The position numbers and the translations under genes were made by a program. Positions 1 through 11,400 of a stretch of 64,000 nt of DNA are shown piece after piece (positions within the stretch are counted from its first letter, which is position 1; every line of letters starts with the position of its first letter). The notes under the pieces were generated by a model. That model ran no database searches, was not told the origin of the DNA, and was given only the letters and a program-made list of their open reading frames with translations. Source of the stretch: Elgaria multicarinata webbii (lineage: Eukaryota; Chordata; Lepidosauria; Squamata; Anguidae); contig NC_086179.1 in NCBI RefSeq assembly GCF_023053635.1, positions 101,293,541-101,357,540 on the forward strand, written 5' to 3'.

Positions 1-204
1 TGCAACCTCTTCTCCATAGCCACAATAACTTCCTTTTGCAAGTTTAGTTGATGCTCTCACGATTATCAATTCTATCCTTAGTTCTACAAAAGACCAGCTC
101 CAAACCAGCATGCCCTTACCTGCCTCCTTAGACTCAAAACAACTAGATGTTTGAGACATCAAGAATTGGGAGGCAACCTTCTTTCCTGCAGAGAAGGCAC
201 TCAC

Positions 205-333
205 TTTGAACACTTGGTCCAGTGTCAGATAGCGGTTGGCTTCTGGGTGAATAGTCCAGAACGAGATTTTGCCATTGGCAGATGTCTCCCGAACAAACAT
301 CTCATGTAGGGAAAGATTGTGCCGTATGGAGTT
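205..333 (-). CDS. FOXM1: FOXM1 exon, second half of the forkhead domain
   Basis: On the minus strand this 129-base exon reads as 43 open codons, from NSIRHNLSLHEMFVRETSAN to YLTLDQVFK. This is the recognition-helix and wing part of the FOXM1 winged-helix DNA-binding domain. The acceptor (TATCCAG, ending at 334) and the donor (GTGAGT, starting at 204) are both canonical, and both exon edges fall between codons. FOXM1 is a nuclear transcription factor that drives G2/M genes. SIRHNLSLH is the helix-3 core that contacts DNA. The residues differ from the remembered human protein only at a few conservative sites (for example E for D in LHEMF). It joins in phase to the exon at 15364-15564. Later exons (transactivation domain) lie beyond the left window edge. 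Confidence 0.96.
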
Positions 334-1229
334 CTGGATAAGAAAGGAGAAACCTTTGTTGTTTTGGTTTACATAACACTGGTGGATTCTTAGGGTGAAA
401 TCCTAACATACAAAAACACATATCAAGGAGAAGGTTTATCTAGAATTCTTCTTCCTGACATACTCTTTTCTACATGCAAATGGTCACTTGACTGCAATCA
501 GGCAATGATAGCATGCATGGCTAAATCAAAAAAAATATTTGCCAAACTAATTTGTATTCATTCCAATCTTTCCAAACTCTTAAATTGGCACTTTTATGTT
601 GTCAATGCAGTTCCCTCTCCCTTACTGGCAGGGCCAATTAACACGTTTGTCAATTGATGTGGCAGCATCAATAGAAAATTTGCATATGTTAATGAACCAT
701 CAGAAGTACCACCTATAGCAAAGTTCTGCCACCTTGAATTCAATGCTCTTCAATCCAGTCTACTGGGATTCTTGAATACTGAATGATCAAGTGTGTCTTT
801 GCATGCGTCTTTGCACAATTGCATGTGTGTCTTTGACATCTGCTAATTGCATGGAACTACTCTTGCAATAATCAAAGACAGCTTTACACAGATTGCAATT
901 GTGATTGCAATCACTGTTACCTTGAGGAATTTGTGGTGGGGAACATAGTAAACTCAGAGTGCACACATACATAGTGAAGATATTAGGCTTGTCTTCTTGC
1001 AGAGATAAACAGTGCAATGAGCAAAGGGGAAAACAGCTTGTTCATACCAAATGATTTTTCATACTAATTTCATTAACAAAATGCAGGATTATGCATATGA
1101 TGCAATTTTGCTGGATTAGGAGAACAGAATGGGATATCAGCTGACGAACATAACTTTCAGAGAATGGAACGTTGGTACTTACTGAGAAGGTTCCTTCTGG
1201 GTTGGTATGTGGAAGGCATGCCCCAATGG

Positions 1230-1717
1230 GGTTATTTATTTATTTATTACATTTTTATACCGCCCAATAGCCGAAGTTCTCTGAGCAGTTCACAAAAATT
1301 AAAACCATCAAAAGCATAAAAACAACCAACAATTTAAAAACATGAATACAAAATACAATATAAAAAGCACAACCAGGATTAAAACCACACAGCAAAAATC
1401 GATATAGGTTAAAATATAGAATTAAAACAGCAAAGTTTAAATTGAAGATAAATTAAGTGTTAAAATGCTGAGAAAATAAAAAGTTCTTCAGCTGGCGACA
1501 AAAGGAGTACACTGTAGGCACCAAATAAACCTCTCTGGGGAGCTTATTCCACAGCCGGGGTGCCACAGCGGAGAAAGCCCTCCTCCTAGTAGCCACCTGC
1601 CTCACTTCCTTTGGCAGGGGCTCACGGAGAAGGACCCCTGTAGATGATCTTAAGGTCCGGGCAGGCACATATGGGAGGAGGCATTCCTTCAAATAACCTG
1701 GCCCCAAGCCGTTTAGG
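1230..1717 (-). mobile_element. L2-type LINE, 3' end, inserted in the DIRS terminal repeat
   Basis: The minus strand reads the end of an L2 ORF2 (KALNGLGPGYLKE, then RRAFSAVAPRLWNKLPRE), followed by about 220 bases of AT-rich 3' UTR. It ends in the conserved tail that reads on the plus strand as TTATTTATTTATTACATTTT and ATACCGCCCAATAGCC. This is a 5'-truncated copy, the usual product of target-primed reverse transcription. The flanks on both sides belong to the DIRS terminal repeat: an uninterrupted version of the same stretch is visible inverted at 14914-14995, where the material between CCCCAA and TATTGCCCAGG is only about 15 bases. Confidence 0.8.
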
Positions 1718-4700
1718 GCTTTTCCTATTGCCCAGGAAAAGCAGGGACTCATGTGACTGAGTTTTAAGCCCTCAGTCAGTCTGAAGCTCCTCTAAGCTAG
1801 TTCCGTCTGTGGCTAAAGCTCAGAAATTGAGGAAGAAAACATCTCTTTGTATCATAGGTAAGGAAGAACCACAGAGGAACAGATAGTTTGTTAGTAAGTA
1901 CCTAGAAATAAATCTGAGAATCCAAACTTTATGATCCTTAGGATAAGGTCTGGTCAACCAAGTGGAGAGACCAGTTACCTATACACTTGGTGGTGTTGCA
2001 GAGTGAGGTTGTGATGCCTTCCGCACACCAACCCAGACTGAACCTTCTCAGTAAGTACCAATGTTCCATTCTTCAGATTGGTATGAAGAAGGCTAATGGG
2101 ATATACTAAAGCTAAAAACCCTTATTTGGGTGGGAAAAACTCTGAGTCAAGTTACTACTTGCAGGAGATGGCTCTCCTGCCAATGGAGGCATCCACTGAA
2201 GCATGTACGTCTATTTTGTAATGCCTTATGAAGTAATTAGAACAAGTCCAGGTGGCTGTCTTGCAGATTTCTGCCAGAATAGCATTAGTACTTAAGCAGC
2301 TGATGTGGCTGCTGCTCTAGTAGAGTGAGCTGTGACGCCTAATGGTTTGGGGAGGCGTGAAGCCTCATAGGCAAAAAAATGCATGCCTTTAACTACCTAG
2401 CTAGGGTAGATGTGGTAACCTTCTTGCCCATAGCAATAGGGTGAAAAGAAACAAAGAGTGAGTCAGAATTTCAAAAGGAATCTATGCTTAAGTAAACTTT
2501 AATGGCTCTGTGGACATCCAGATTGTGCCAGGCTTTCTCCTGTGGATGAAAAGGGTTAGGGCTCAAAGATGGCAGAATGAACTCCTGCAATCTATGGAAT
2601 AGTGTGTTGACCTTAGGGATAAAGGTTGGGTCTGTTCAAAGAATGACAGAATCCCCATGGAAGGTGATAAGGGGTTTTCTGATGGAGATGGAGAATAACT
2701 CTAAGATTCTGTGAGCAGACGTGATGGCAACAAGGAAAATAACTTTTATGATAGAATTCATAGTGGGATATATCTAATTGGCTCAAAGAGAGGTTTAGTC
2801 AATGCGGGAAGTTCAACTTTTAGGCTCCAGGAAGGAAACCTACAGACTATGGGAGGATTCTTGAGTACTGCTCCGCAGAGAAATCTTTTGATATGAGGGT
2901 GTGAACTTAGTGGCTGCCTACCAGGCTTGGAAAGGACCTATGACAGGGCTGACATTTGAGTGTGCAGGGTACCTGGTTTCAAACTCATCTGGAGGCCTTC
3001 TTGGAGAAAGGCTAGGAGTTTTTCTGACACCTGTCCCATGGATTAAATTTTTCCCTTTCACGTCCAGGTTGTTTCATATATTTTGGTAGTGGAACACCGG
3101 AAGAATAATATGAAAAGAAGACACAAAATTATATCCGGCCTGAGAACAGCCTTGTCATTATGAAAAACCAAATAGGGTTCGTCCACACAGAGAGCACATA
3201 GCTCTGGTGCTCTCCTAGCCATTGTTATGGCCGCCAGGAAGGTTACCTTCCATGTTGGGAGTCAGAAATTCACAGTAGCCATAGGCTCAAAAGGCTTATT
3301 GGTAAGAGCAATTCAGCACTACCAATAAACTCCAAGCTGGTACCGATGTGCAGACTGGTGGGATTAGATTCTGGAGGCCTCTAAGGAATTGACACACAGA
3401 GGGTGTGTCAATTGCACCATGGGTGCAATCTATTTGTGCAATCCATTTTTATCTTTACCATGACTCTGGACAACAGAGGAAAGGGGGGGGCATGTATAAC
3501 ATTTCACCTGTCCAGGCCCGGAGGAAAACATCTCCTGAGTTCTTTCCCATACCTTCTCTCGAACAGAATCTGTGGCAGATGGCGTTGTCCCTGTTTGCAA
3601 ATACATCCATGGTTGGGGTTCCCCAATGGCGGAAGAGGTGACTTAGTGCTGACCTTGACATTTCCCAGTCGTGTGTGTCTTATACAGGACTTGCTGAGAT
3701 GGTCCGCCAAGACATTGTCCTTCCCTGCAATATGTGTGGCTACAAATAGTATATTCTGAGGTATGGTCCAATTGAATATCTGTAATGTGAGATTGATCAA
3801 ATTGAGGGAGGGAGTTCCTTCTTGCTTGTTTATATGCCAAACTACAGAAGTGTTGTCAGTGAGTAGCTGAACACTCTGTCCTTGCAGTTCAATCTGGAAC
3901 GTGTGTAGTGCTCGCTGAACTGCCATAAGTTCCAAAACATTTACTTCGCTCACAGTCCACCTGCCATGAATCTGAAGATCCCTGCAGTGAGCGCCCCATC
4001 CTGTGAGGGAAGTATCCATCGTAAGTATACATCCAGGTGGGTCCGAATTGAATGGTGTGCCCTGGACTAAGTTGTCCACCAATACAGGGACTCTTTGACT
4101 TACTTCAGTATTTGAAGGTGAATTTTTCTTGCATTGAGATGGTTTGGAAACTCTCTGATGAACCAATTTTGAAGTTGCCTCATTCTTATTCGAGCCCATA
4201 TACAGTCCTAACATCCTCTGTATTAAGAGTGCGGGGATGCTTCACGACTAAAGCAATAATCTTGCTAGTGCCATGATGTTGTCAACCTTTTCTTGTCAGA
4301 GGAATGCTCTTGCCACTGTAGAGTCCAGCACGGCTCCAATGTATGCGATGGTTTGTGTCAGTTGAAGTATAGACTTCTTGACATTGACAAGGAGACCAAG
4401 GTTCTTTAGCAGATCGCAAATGACTCTTGTAGACTCCTTGGCTCTGGACTGAGAGTGGGCCACTATCAGCCAATCATCGAGATATGGGTATACCTCAACT
4501 CCGAGCATCCAAAGGTGAGCACAAACTACAGCCATGCACTTTGTGAACACACTTGGAGCTGTGGCCAGGCTGAATGGTAGGACCCTGAATTCAAAAATAT
4601 CCTCTCCTATCACAAATCTGAGGAATTTTCGATGAAAAGGATGAATAGTGACATGAAAATAGGCATCCTTCAGATCCACAGCTGTAAACCAGAGGTTCCG

Positions 4701-4813
4701 TTACAAGAGTGGTAGGATCTGTGCTAGAGTCAGCATTCGGAATTTCCGGGGATATGTAAAAGTTCAAACCTCTCAGGTCCAGAATAGGTCAAAGTCCTCC
4801 GTCCCTCTTCAGT

Positions 4814-4900
4814 TTCATAGAATCATAGAATAGTAGAGTTGGAAGGGGCCTATAAGGCTATCGAGTCCAAACCCCTGCTCAATGCAGGAATCCATCCTAA
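4814..4900 (-). mobile_element. CR1 3'-end fragment inside the DIRS reverse transcriptase region
   Basis: The stretch begins CATAGAATCATAGAATAGTA and continues through GTTGGAAGGGGCCTATAAGG. This is the reverse complement of the CR1 3' UTR, whose end carries repeated ATTCTATG units. Only about 85 bases of the element were copied, a typical extreme 5' truncation. It interrupts the reverse-transcriptase region of the DIRS fossil, so it is younger than that element. Confidence 0.85.
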
Positions 4901-6320
4901 AGCAATTCCAAAAGTAATAGAAATAGAACCTGTTTCCTATTTGAGATGGAGGAACTTTTTGAATGGCTCCCTTCTCTAGAAGGGTAGTGGTCTCCTCCTG
5001 TAAGATGTTGGATAGTGTTATCTTTACAGTGCCAAGCGGAGGGAGGACGTTGAATTCTATCCTGCACCCTAAAACCACAATATTGATAACCCATTTGTCC
5101 ATTGTGATAAGTTCCCATACATGGCGATTGTCCAGAAGAGTGTTTCTGAAGGGCAAACTGTCCTGGTGACAAGCCATGGTGGGTGAGTAAAAAACAATGC
5201 TTCGGATTGTTACTCAGTATTATCTCGTTGTGTGCAAAATGAGCCTGTGCAGGTCTCTTCCTTGACTGTCCTGGCTGTTGGTAGCAAAAATTACTGTCAG
5301 GGTTTCTTTGCCTTTGAAAATATTTAGGTTGGGAGCAGAACCATTTTGTGGCTTGTATTGGTATTGTTGATGCTGTTGTTGATTAATGACCATCTTCCTA
5401 GCTGTATTCTTAGCCTTCTGAATGGTGTCCATTGCCTCGGCGGTCTTTGCATGGAACAGTCCCACTCCATCAAACAGTAGGTTTTTGATCTTGGAATGTG
5501 TTTCCGGTATTAATCCCAGTTTTCTTTGTTAAAGAATCGATTGGATGAGGAAGGGTCTGTAATTTCTATGTCTGACCATCCACCTTCATCCCCTTCAGAA
5601 ATGGATTCCTGAAGTGAAATTATGGAGTAATCATTGTCAGAGTGGGGCTCAGCCAAGGTGGTCTTGGGTTTGTTAGTGTGACCTGTGGTTGTGGAGCGGG
5701 GGTCTGGAGAGTCATCCCCAGAGCCCACTGATGAGTGCAGATTATGGGAAGAACTAGGCTATTTTGATTTTGAAGCCTTGTTTTTTGTTTTATTTTTGTT
5801 TTCTAGATGCAGAGGAGGAGAAGAGGAAGACTGGGAAGTGTGCAAGCTTCTGACACGTTTTGCAGAACAGCTTGATCTCAAAGTTTGTTTATTTAATAAA
5901 TGGTTAGTCAGATTGTCCAGTATTATCCTAGCGATCTATTTGAGCCATCCTTGAGATAGGCGTTTGGGCTATCTCATTGTTCCCTGTCTGAGCAATGGAA
6001 GAGGTGGAAGGAAGAGGGGCTTCCCTTTGCAAGTTGGAATCAAAACTGCAACTTAAAAGGGTTGCCCGCTTTGTTTGATAGGAATCCCACTTTGGTGAGG
6101 GAGAAAAAATAGATTTGATCTCACCCTTGGTGTTGTTGAAGCGTCTAGCCTCTGCTGCTCCATTGCTTCCTCTTCCTGTTCTGACTGGAGAGGGTGGCGT
6201 GCAGTGCCCCTCACTCCATCAGCCTCGGCCACTTCCTTTCTGGCTGGGATCACACAAATCCTGGTGTCTAAAAGACTTAAGTAGAAAGAAGAGGGAGGGT
6301 GGAACACCATGATCTCTCAA

Positions 6321-8029
6321 AAAGAGAGATCAGATCTGGTTCTTATGAAAATATATTTTCTTCAATGAATTCTTCTTAGTTAAGCTCAACGTATTTCAGA
6401 TAAAAATCTTCAACCATGGTTTCCCCCTAAGCAAGTCCAGCGCTGGGCACCTTTCATGTCTGTGCGTTGTTGTGCTCTTTCAGCTCATCTATCTTTTCAC
6501 CCTATCTTTTCACGCTATGCCAGTGAAATCTCCAGCCCTGCCCCCTACATTTTCATTTCTCCTGCTGTTAATTTTTTTATTTTTAAAAAAGTATTTCTTT
6601 ATTTCTGCCAAATACAATAGTACAGCAGCCTGAAACTGCGCAATTACCATAAAACAACAGACTATACTTTCCCTTAAGATCATATTAAGCAAACTCCAAG
6701 GAAGGGAGGCCGTTTGTAGGAAGCAGGAGGGAGCGCTTGGGCCGAGACTGTTGCTGCCCTTTGGCTTGAGAAAGGTTTACAGGGGGGAAGGAACGAAGGT
6801 TTGTTTTGCTTGTTTCAAAGGGTGGGCAGATGAACAATCATTTTAACTAATTTCTTTTGTAAAGGTCAGGTCCCCTCCTTTGCTCTAAGGTAACCAAAAT
6901 GCTTACATCTGCATAAATTTTAAAGATAAAGAGATCGGGCTTGGCATGGTGATAGCTCTGAAGGAGGGCTTTAGCCATGCCAAGTTTGAGTCAGATCGGT
7001 TCATCCCTTTTTTTAAAGGATTTTTTTAGCTTTTCCCCTTAAATCCTTTTCCTGATAGTCCACCAGTGCAAAAGTCCATCTGTTTGCAATTGTGAAGGAT
7101 CTATTTTACTTTACTTTGATCATGCAAAGCTGTGCATCTCCAGTTCATAAAATAGAGATCTGCTGGTTCCCTTACTCATGAGTAAATCTCATTGATTTCA
7201 ACTGTATTTATTTATTTTATTGCATTTATATACCGCCACATAGTCAAAGCTCTCTTGGCGGTTTACATCAAAGTCATACTAAAATCCAGTGCATGCTTAC
7301 TTTTGAGTACATCCCATGAAACACCATTCTGGCAAATGCAATTGAATGCAATTCTGGAAGACTGAAATGGGGGTAATGATGCAAAAGTGCACTTAAGGGA
7401 TTAAGAGATTAGGGAAAGTCAACCCATTGCATGTCCACATACTAGTCTACCTATCCTCTACCTATCCTCGTTTCAACAAAGTATTGTTGCACTGTATAAC
7501 TTAGGAGAAAGGGGCAGGGAGAAAAAGAACACACAACGCTTTCCCTGGGATCCTTATAAATCGAGTTGGAGGACCGAAAGTACGATGGAGCAACTCAGCG
7601 AACTACAGGGGAGGGGGAGCGAACGTGAACTGCAGCTCAATACCAGGTGCACGGTGCCTTGCTCCATTTCTTTAAAAAAAAAGTCTTTAACAGCGAAGCT
7701 TCACAGGTCTAGGGAAGTGCGGGAGTGAAATACCCCCCCATCCCACTGCATTTTCCACATTTCTTTTAAGATGAAAATGTACCCCTGGTCAAGAGTAAGA
7801 ACGTAGAGTTAAATAGGACCACTATTCTTCCCCCTTCACGTTTGAGCAGAGAACCACTCCGCCCTCATCTTTTGTTAGTGAGACCGCCCTTAACACACAC
7901 ACACACAACAAAGAATGGGATGGTTGGATAGAATGCAATGACAGCAATACACATGAGAGAGGAGTGCATTTATTTCACACGGAAGGAAAAAACCCAGACT
8001 CCCTGCTCAAAAAAGTCTTAATTTTTGTG
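6321..8029. other. Gene-free intronic stretch with a short L2-tail fragment
   Basis: No exon, RNA gene or complete element is recognisable. About 7203-7272 is a minus-oriented copy of the L2 tail (ATATACCGCCACATAGTC, then CTCTCTTGGCGGTTTAC). A short CA run lies near 7893-7908. Part of this stretch may be the 5' region of the older DIRS, if that element continues to 14914-14995. I could not confirm this from coding remnants. Confidence 0.5.
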
Positions 8030-8071
8030 AACCACCCAGAGAGCTTCAGCTATTGGACAGTATAGAAATTC
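8030..8071 (+). mobile_element. L2 3' tail, interrupted by the DIRS element; remainder at 14767-14785
   Basis: The bases GAACCACCCAGAGAGC, then TTCAGCTATTGGACAGTAT, match the tail of the L2 family (compare the uninterrupted tail at about 40935-40995). The copy breaks off at 8071, where the DIRS terminal repeat starts. Its AATAAATAAATAAAT microsatellite end resumes directly after the DIRS at 14767. This fixes both DIRS boundaries to within a few bases. Confidence 0.85.
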
Positions 8072-8254
8072 AAGTTGCTTACCTGTAACTGTAGTTCTTC
8101 GAGTAGTCATCTGTGCATTCACACTTAATGGGGCTCTGCGCCTGTGCGGAGCCTCAATCGGAATTTTTAGCTGAGAACTTTTTGGGCAGGAACTCCTCCC
8201 CCACCGTCATGTGGTATATATATATGGTGTTCCCGCCCACTCCCTCAGTTCCTC
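8072..8254 (-). repeat. DIRS copy 1, left inverted terminal repeat (3' end of element)
   Basis: It starts CAAGTTGCTTACCTGTAACT at 8071/8072 and runs to CCCTCAGTTCCTC. From CACACTTAATGGGGCTCTGC inward it is the reverse complement of 14603-14740, with about ten differences in about 135 bases by eye. The outermost ~35 bases differ from the other terminal repeat, which is normal for DIRS. Confidence 0.93.
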
Positions 8255-8341
8255 GAGACTGAAGTCGATCCCAGGCTTCGGGAGAACCCATTACTCTGAC
8301 AGATTACTGACACCGAAGAGGGGATGGTGGAGGGGGTGGGT

Positions 8342-8437
8342 AGTGTGAATGCACAGATGACCACTCGAAGAACTACAGTTACAGGTAAGCAACTTGCATT
8401 TCTTCTTTGTGGTCTCTGTGCATCACACTTAATGGGG
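8342..8437 (-). repeat. DIRS copy 1, internal complementary region
   Basis: Bases 8342-8394 are the reverse complement of the outer left end (ACTACAGTTACAGGTAAGCA). They are followed without a gap by the reverse complement of the outer right end (TTCTTTGTGGTCTCTGTGCA). In the DIRS replication model this region templates the joining of the two ends into a circle. Its position beside the 3' terminal repeat and its exact two-part structure support that reading. Confidence 0.92.
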
Positions 8438-11400
8438 CGAATAGCGAGCTCACTTACCGGAGGCGGGTGAGGTGTCACTGTAGCACGGATGACAGGATAG
8501 CCCTCCTGAAACGAGATGAAGAATTGGCATGCAAATCCAGCTTGTAATGCCGAATGAACGTCGACTGTGACGTCCAGGTGGCTGCCTTACACAGGTCCAA
8601 GACAGGAATGCCTCTGGCGAAGGCTGTGGAAGTTGCAACTCCCCTAGTGGAGCGGGCTTTAACACCTGTAGGGGGTTCTTTGTGCATGGTGCGGTATGCC
8701 AGCTGGATTGTTTGTCGAATCCAAGCTGCGAGTCTTTGCTTGGAAACCACAGCACCCCTGTTAGGCTGTCAGTAGCATACGAAGAGCCTTGGGGTAGATC
8801 GAAATGGTTGGGTTCGATCTTTGTAGAATGCGAGAGCTCTTCTGACATCTAATGAGTGTAGTCTTTTTTCTAGGTCAGATTTCGGATTCAAGAAGAAAGC
8901 CAGAAGGGAGATTGTTCGTTGATGTGGAAATCGGATGCCACTTTAGGGAGGAATGAGATGTCCGGATGGAGTGAAACAGATTCCTTGTGGAATATCAGGT
9001 AAGGATGGTCTACTCTTAGAGCTGAAAGTTCACTAACTCTACTAGCAGAGGTGATGGCTACTAGAAATGCGACCTTCCAAGAGAGAAGTTGCAGGTTACA
9101 TGTAGCTATGGGTTCGAAAGGTTTAGACATGAGTGCCCTAAGCACTAGAGGAAGATTCCATGATGGAGCTTGGGGTCTAACAGGTGGTGCGAGGTTGTTT
9201 AGGCCTCTAAGGAAAGCTCTTGCCATTGGGTGACAGAATGTAGTGTACCCTTCAAAGGTCGGCCGTAAGTTCGATAGAGCTGCCAGGTAGACTCTAATTG
9301 AGGATGTTTTGAGTCCTTTATGAAACAGGCTTGTTAAAAATTGAAGTACCTCGGATACGGGACCGTTATATGGGTCAATTCCATTGTCGGTTGCGTACCG
9401 AAGGAATGTTGCCCATTTGGATGAGTAAGAGCGTCTAGTGGACGGCCTCTTAGAAGCGTCCAGTATTTCCTGGACTTGGTCTGAAATCTGGGTCCGCATT
9501 AAGGTTGATGAATTCGCCAAGCCGTGAGCTTCAGGGTCTGCAAGTCTGGGTGGTGTACTTTGCCCGAGCTGTGCAATATCAGGTTGTGGAGTAAGGGAAG
9601 GTGCAGGTATTGTCCCTGTAAGAGCCGCATCAGTGTGTGGAACCACGTCTGTCGCGGCCACCATGGAGCTGTAAGAATTGCGTTCATCTGTTCTCTGGAG
9701 ATTTTGGCGATTGTTCTCGTTAACAGTGGGAATGGTGGAAATAGGTAGGACAGAGTCCCTGACCAGTGGATGGCAAATGCATCTCCCAGAGATGTTCCGC
9801 CTCCTCCCCTGGCGCAGAAGGTTGGGCAGGCTGCATTCTGTAGGGATGCAAAAAGGTCCACTGTGGGCTGACCCCACTTGCGGAACAGGAGTCGACGGAT
9901 GTGAGGCGCTAGTTCCCATTCGTGGGATGTCTTGTCAGATCGGCTCAATGCATCTGCTAGTGTGTTGGAGATTCCTGCGATGTGTACCGCTGTAATTTAC
10001 TTGGGAATTTACTTGGGAATCATCCAAGTAAATATCTGGATTGTGAGGTAGACAAGATGAGGGGAGTGTGTGCCCCCTTGCTTGTACAGGTGCCACAGAA
10101 CAGTTGTGTTGTCCGTAAGGATTTGAACGTGATGGTTTGTGACTTCTGGCTCGAAAGCGACTAGGGCTTTCTATACCGCTAAGAGTTCCAGCATGTTGAT
10201 ATGGTAGTGTCTTTCCAATGCCGACCATAGACCTTGGGCTCGGAGGGGGCCACAATGTGCTCCCCATCCCTTTAGCAACGTGTCTGTCATTATAGTTTTG
10301 GAATGAGGAGGCTGGAATGGTAAACCTTGAAGAAGGTAGTTGACGTCCATCCACCATAGCAGGCATAGGGCTATCTCGGGAGAGATGTGTACTCGAATGT
10401 GACGGCCGTCGGATTCGAAATTGAAGACCTCTGCCAGCCAAAGCTGCAGCAGTCTCATCTTGAGTCTGGCCCATTCGACAACTGTGATGGTAGCTGCCAT
10501 GTGGCCGAGTAGTTTTTGGACGGAGTGTGCTGTAGTGCTCCTTTTTTTGAACAAGGATGTAGACATTGTGACAAGTTTGAAGGCTCTGTCTTGAGGGAGG
10601 GAGGCTCTGCCGACATGAGCATTTAGCCTGGCCCCGATGAACTGGATCGTTTGGGATGGTTGTAGATTGGATTTTTCTGTGTTGATACACAGGCCTAGTG
10701 TTTGTAGAAGGTGTAATGTACAGAGTATGGCGGAGTGTAGGGTCGCTTTGTCGGATGCGACGATGAGCCAGTCGTCCAAGTAGGGGTAGAGTTCCAGGCC
10801 GTTGGTATGGAGGAAGGCACACACTGGTGCCATGCATTTTGTGAAGACCCTGGGGGCGGACGAAAGGCCAAATGGGAGTACACGGAATTGTAGGATGTCG
10901 GTGCCTATTGCGAAGCGGAGATATTTGCAGTAGGTAGGGTGGATGTGGAAGTAGGCGTCCTGAAGATCTACTGACGCGAACCAGGTGCCCTGGCGGAGAA
11001 GTGGAAGGATGGTACCAAGTGTGTTCATCCTGAACTTCTTGGTGGCAATAAACTTGTTTAGGGGTCGAAGGTCCAAGATTGGGCGGAGTCCCCCGTCGTG
11101 CTTGGGCACGGTGAAGTAACGGGAGACGAATCCATTGGAGGATTGGTTGGTGTGTACCCGTTCTATGGCTCCCTTGTGTAGGAGGACAGAGGTCTCTGCC
11201 CAAAGTGTTTGGTTTGGGGGTGTTGTTTTTATAAATCCGAGAGGTGGAAGAGAAAGGAACTCGATATGATAGCCGTGTGTTACGATATCGAGAACCCAAG
11301 AGTCTGTTGTAATGTTGGCCCAGGCGTGTTGGAATTCGGGAAGCCTGCTGCCAAATATAGCTGGAACATTGATGTAGCTGTCAAAGGTGACGTCTGGGAG

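Larger units (their letters stand above)
1165..6320 (-). mobile_element. DIRS-type tyrosine-recombinase retrotransposon fossil (copy 2, older)
   Basis: A minus-strand DIRS fossil. Its parts lie in family order: gag-like remnants at about 5220-6310, reverse transcriptase at about 4296-5170 (with a VYPYLDDW catalytic block), RNase H at about 3504-4214, and tyrosine recombinase at about 2160-3350 (HSTR and FIRHYK blocks). The left terminal repeat starts near 1165-1175. Its reverse complement recurs at about 2020-2085, which fits the internal complementary region of this family. It is clearly broken, on the order of ten or more breaks, and carries a 5'-truncated L2 (1230-1717) and a CR1 tail (4814-4900). 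A matching piece of the opposite terminal repeat lies at 14914-14995. It is more decayed than the DIRS at 8072-14766, so probably older. Confidence 0.82.

Noticed and set aside
9935-11299. A 454-codon minus-strand open frame over the DIRS reverse transcriptase
   Set aside because: It overlaps the true reverse-transcriptase frame in another register, is rich in Pro/Thr/His/Arg, and has no recognisable domain. It is best explained as a shadow frame.
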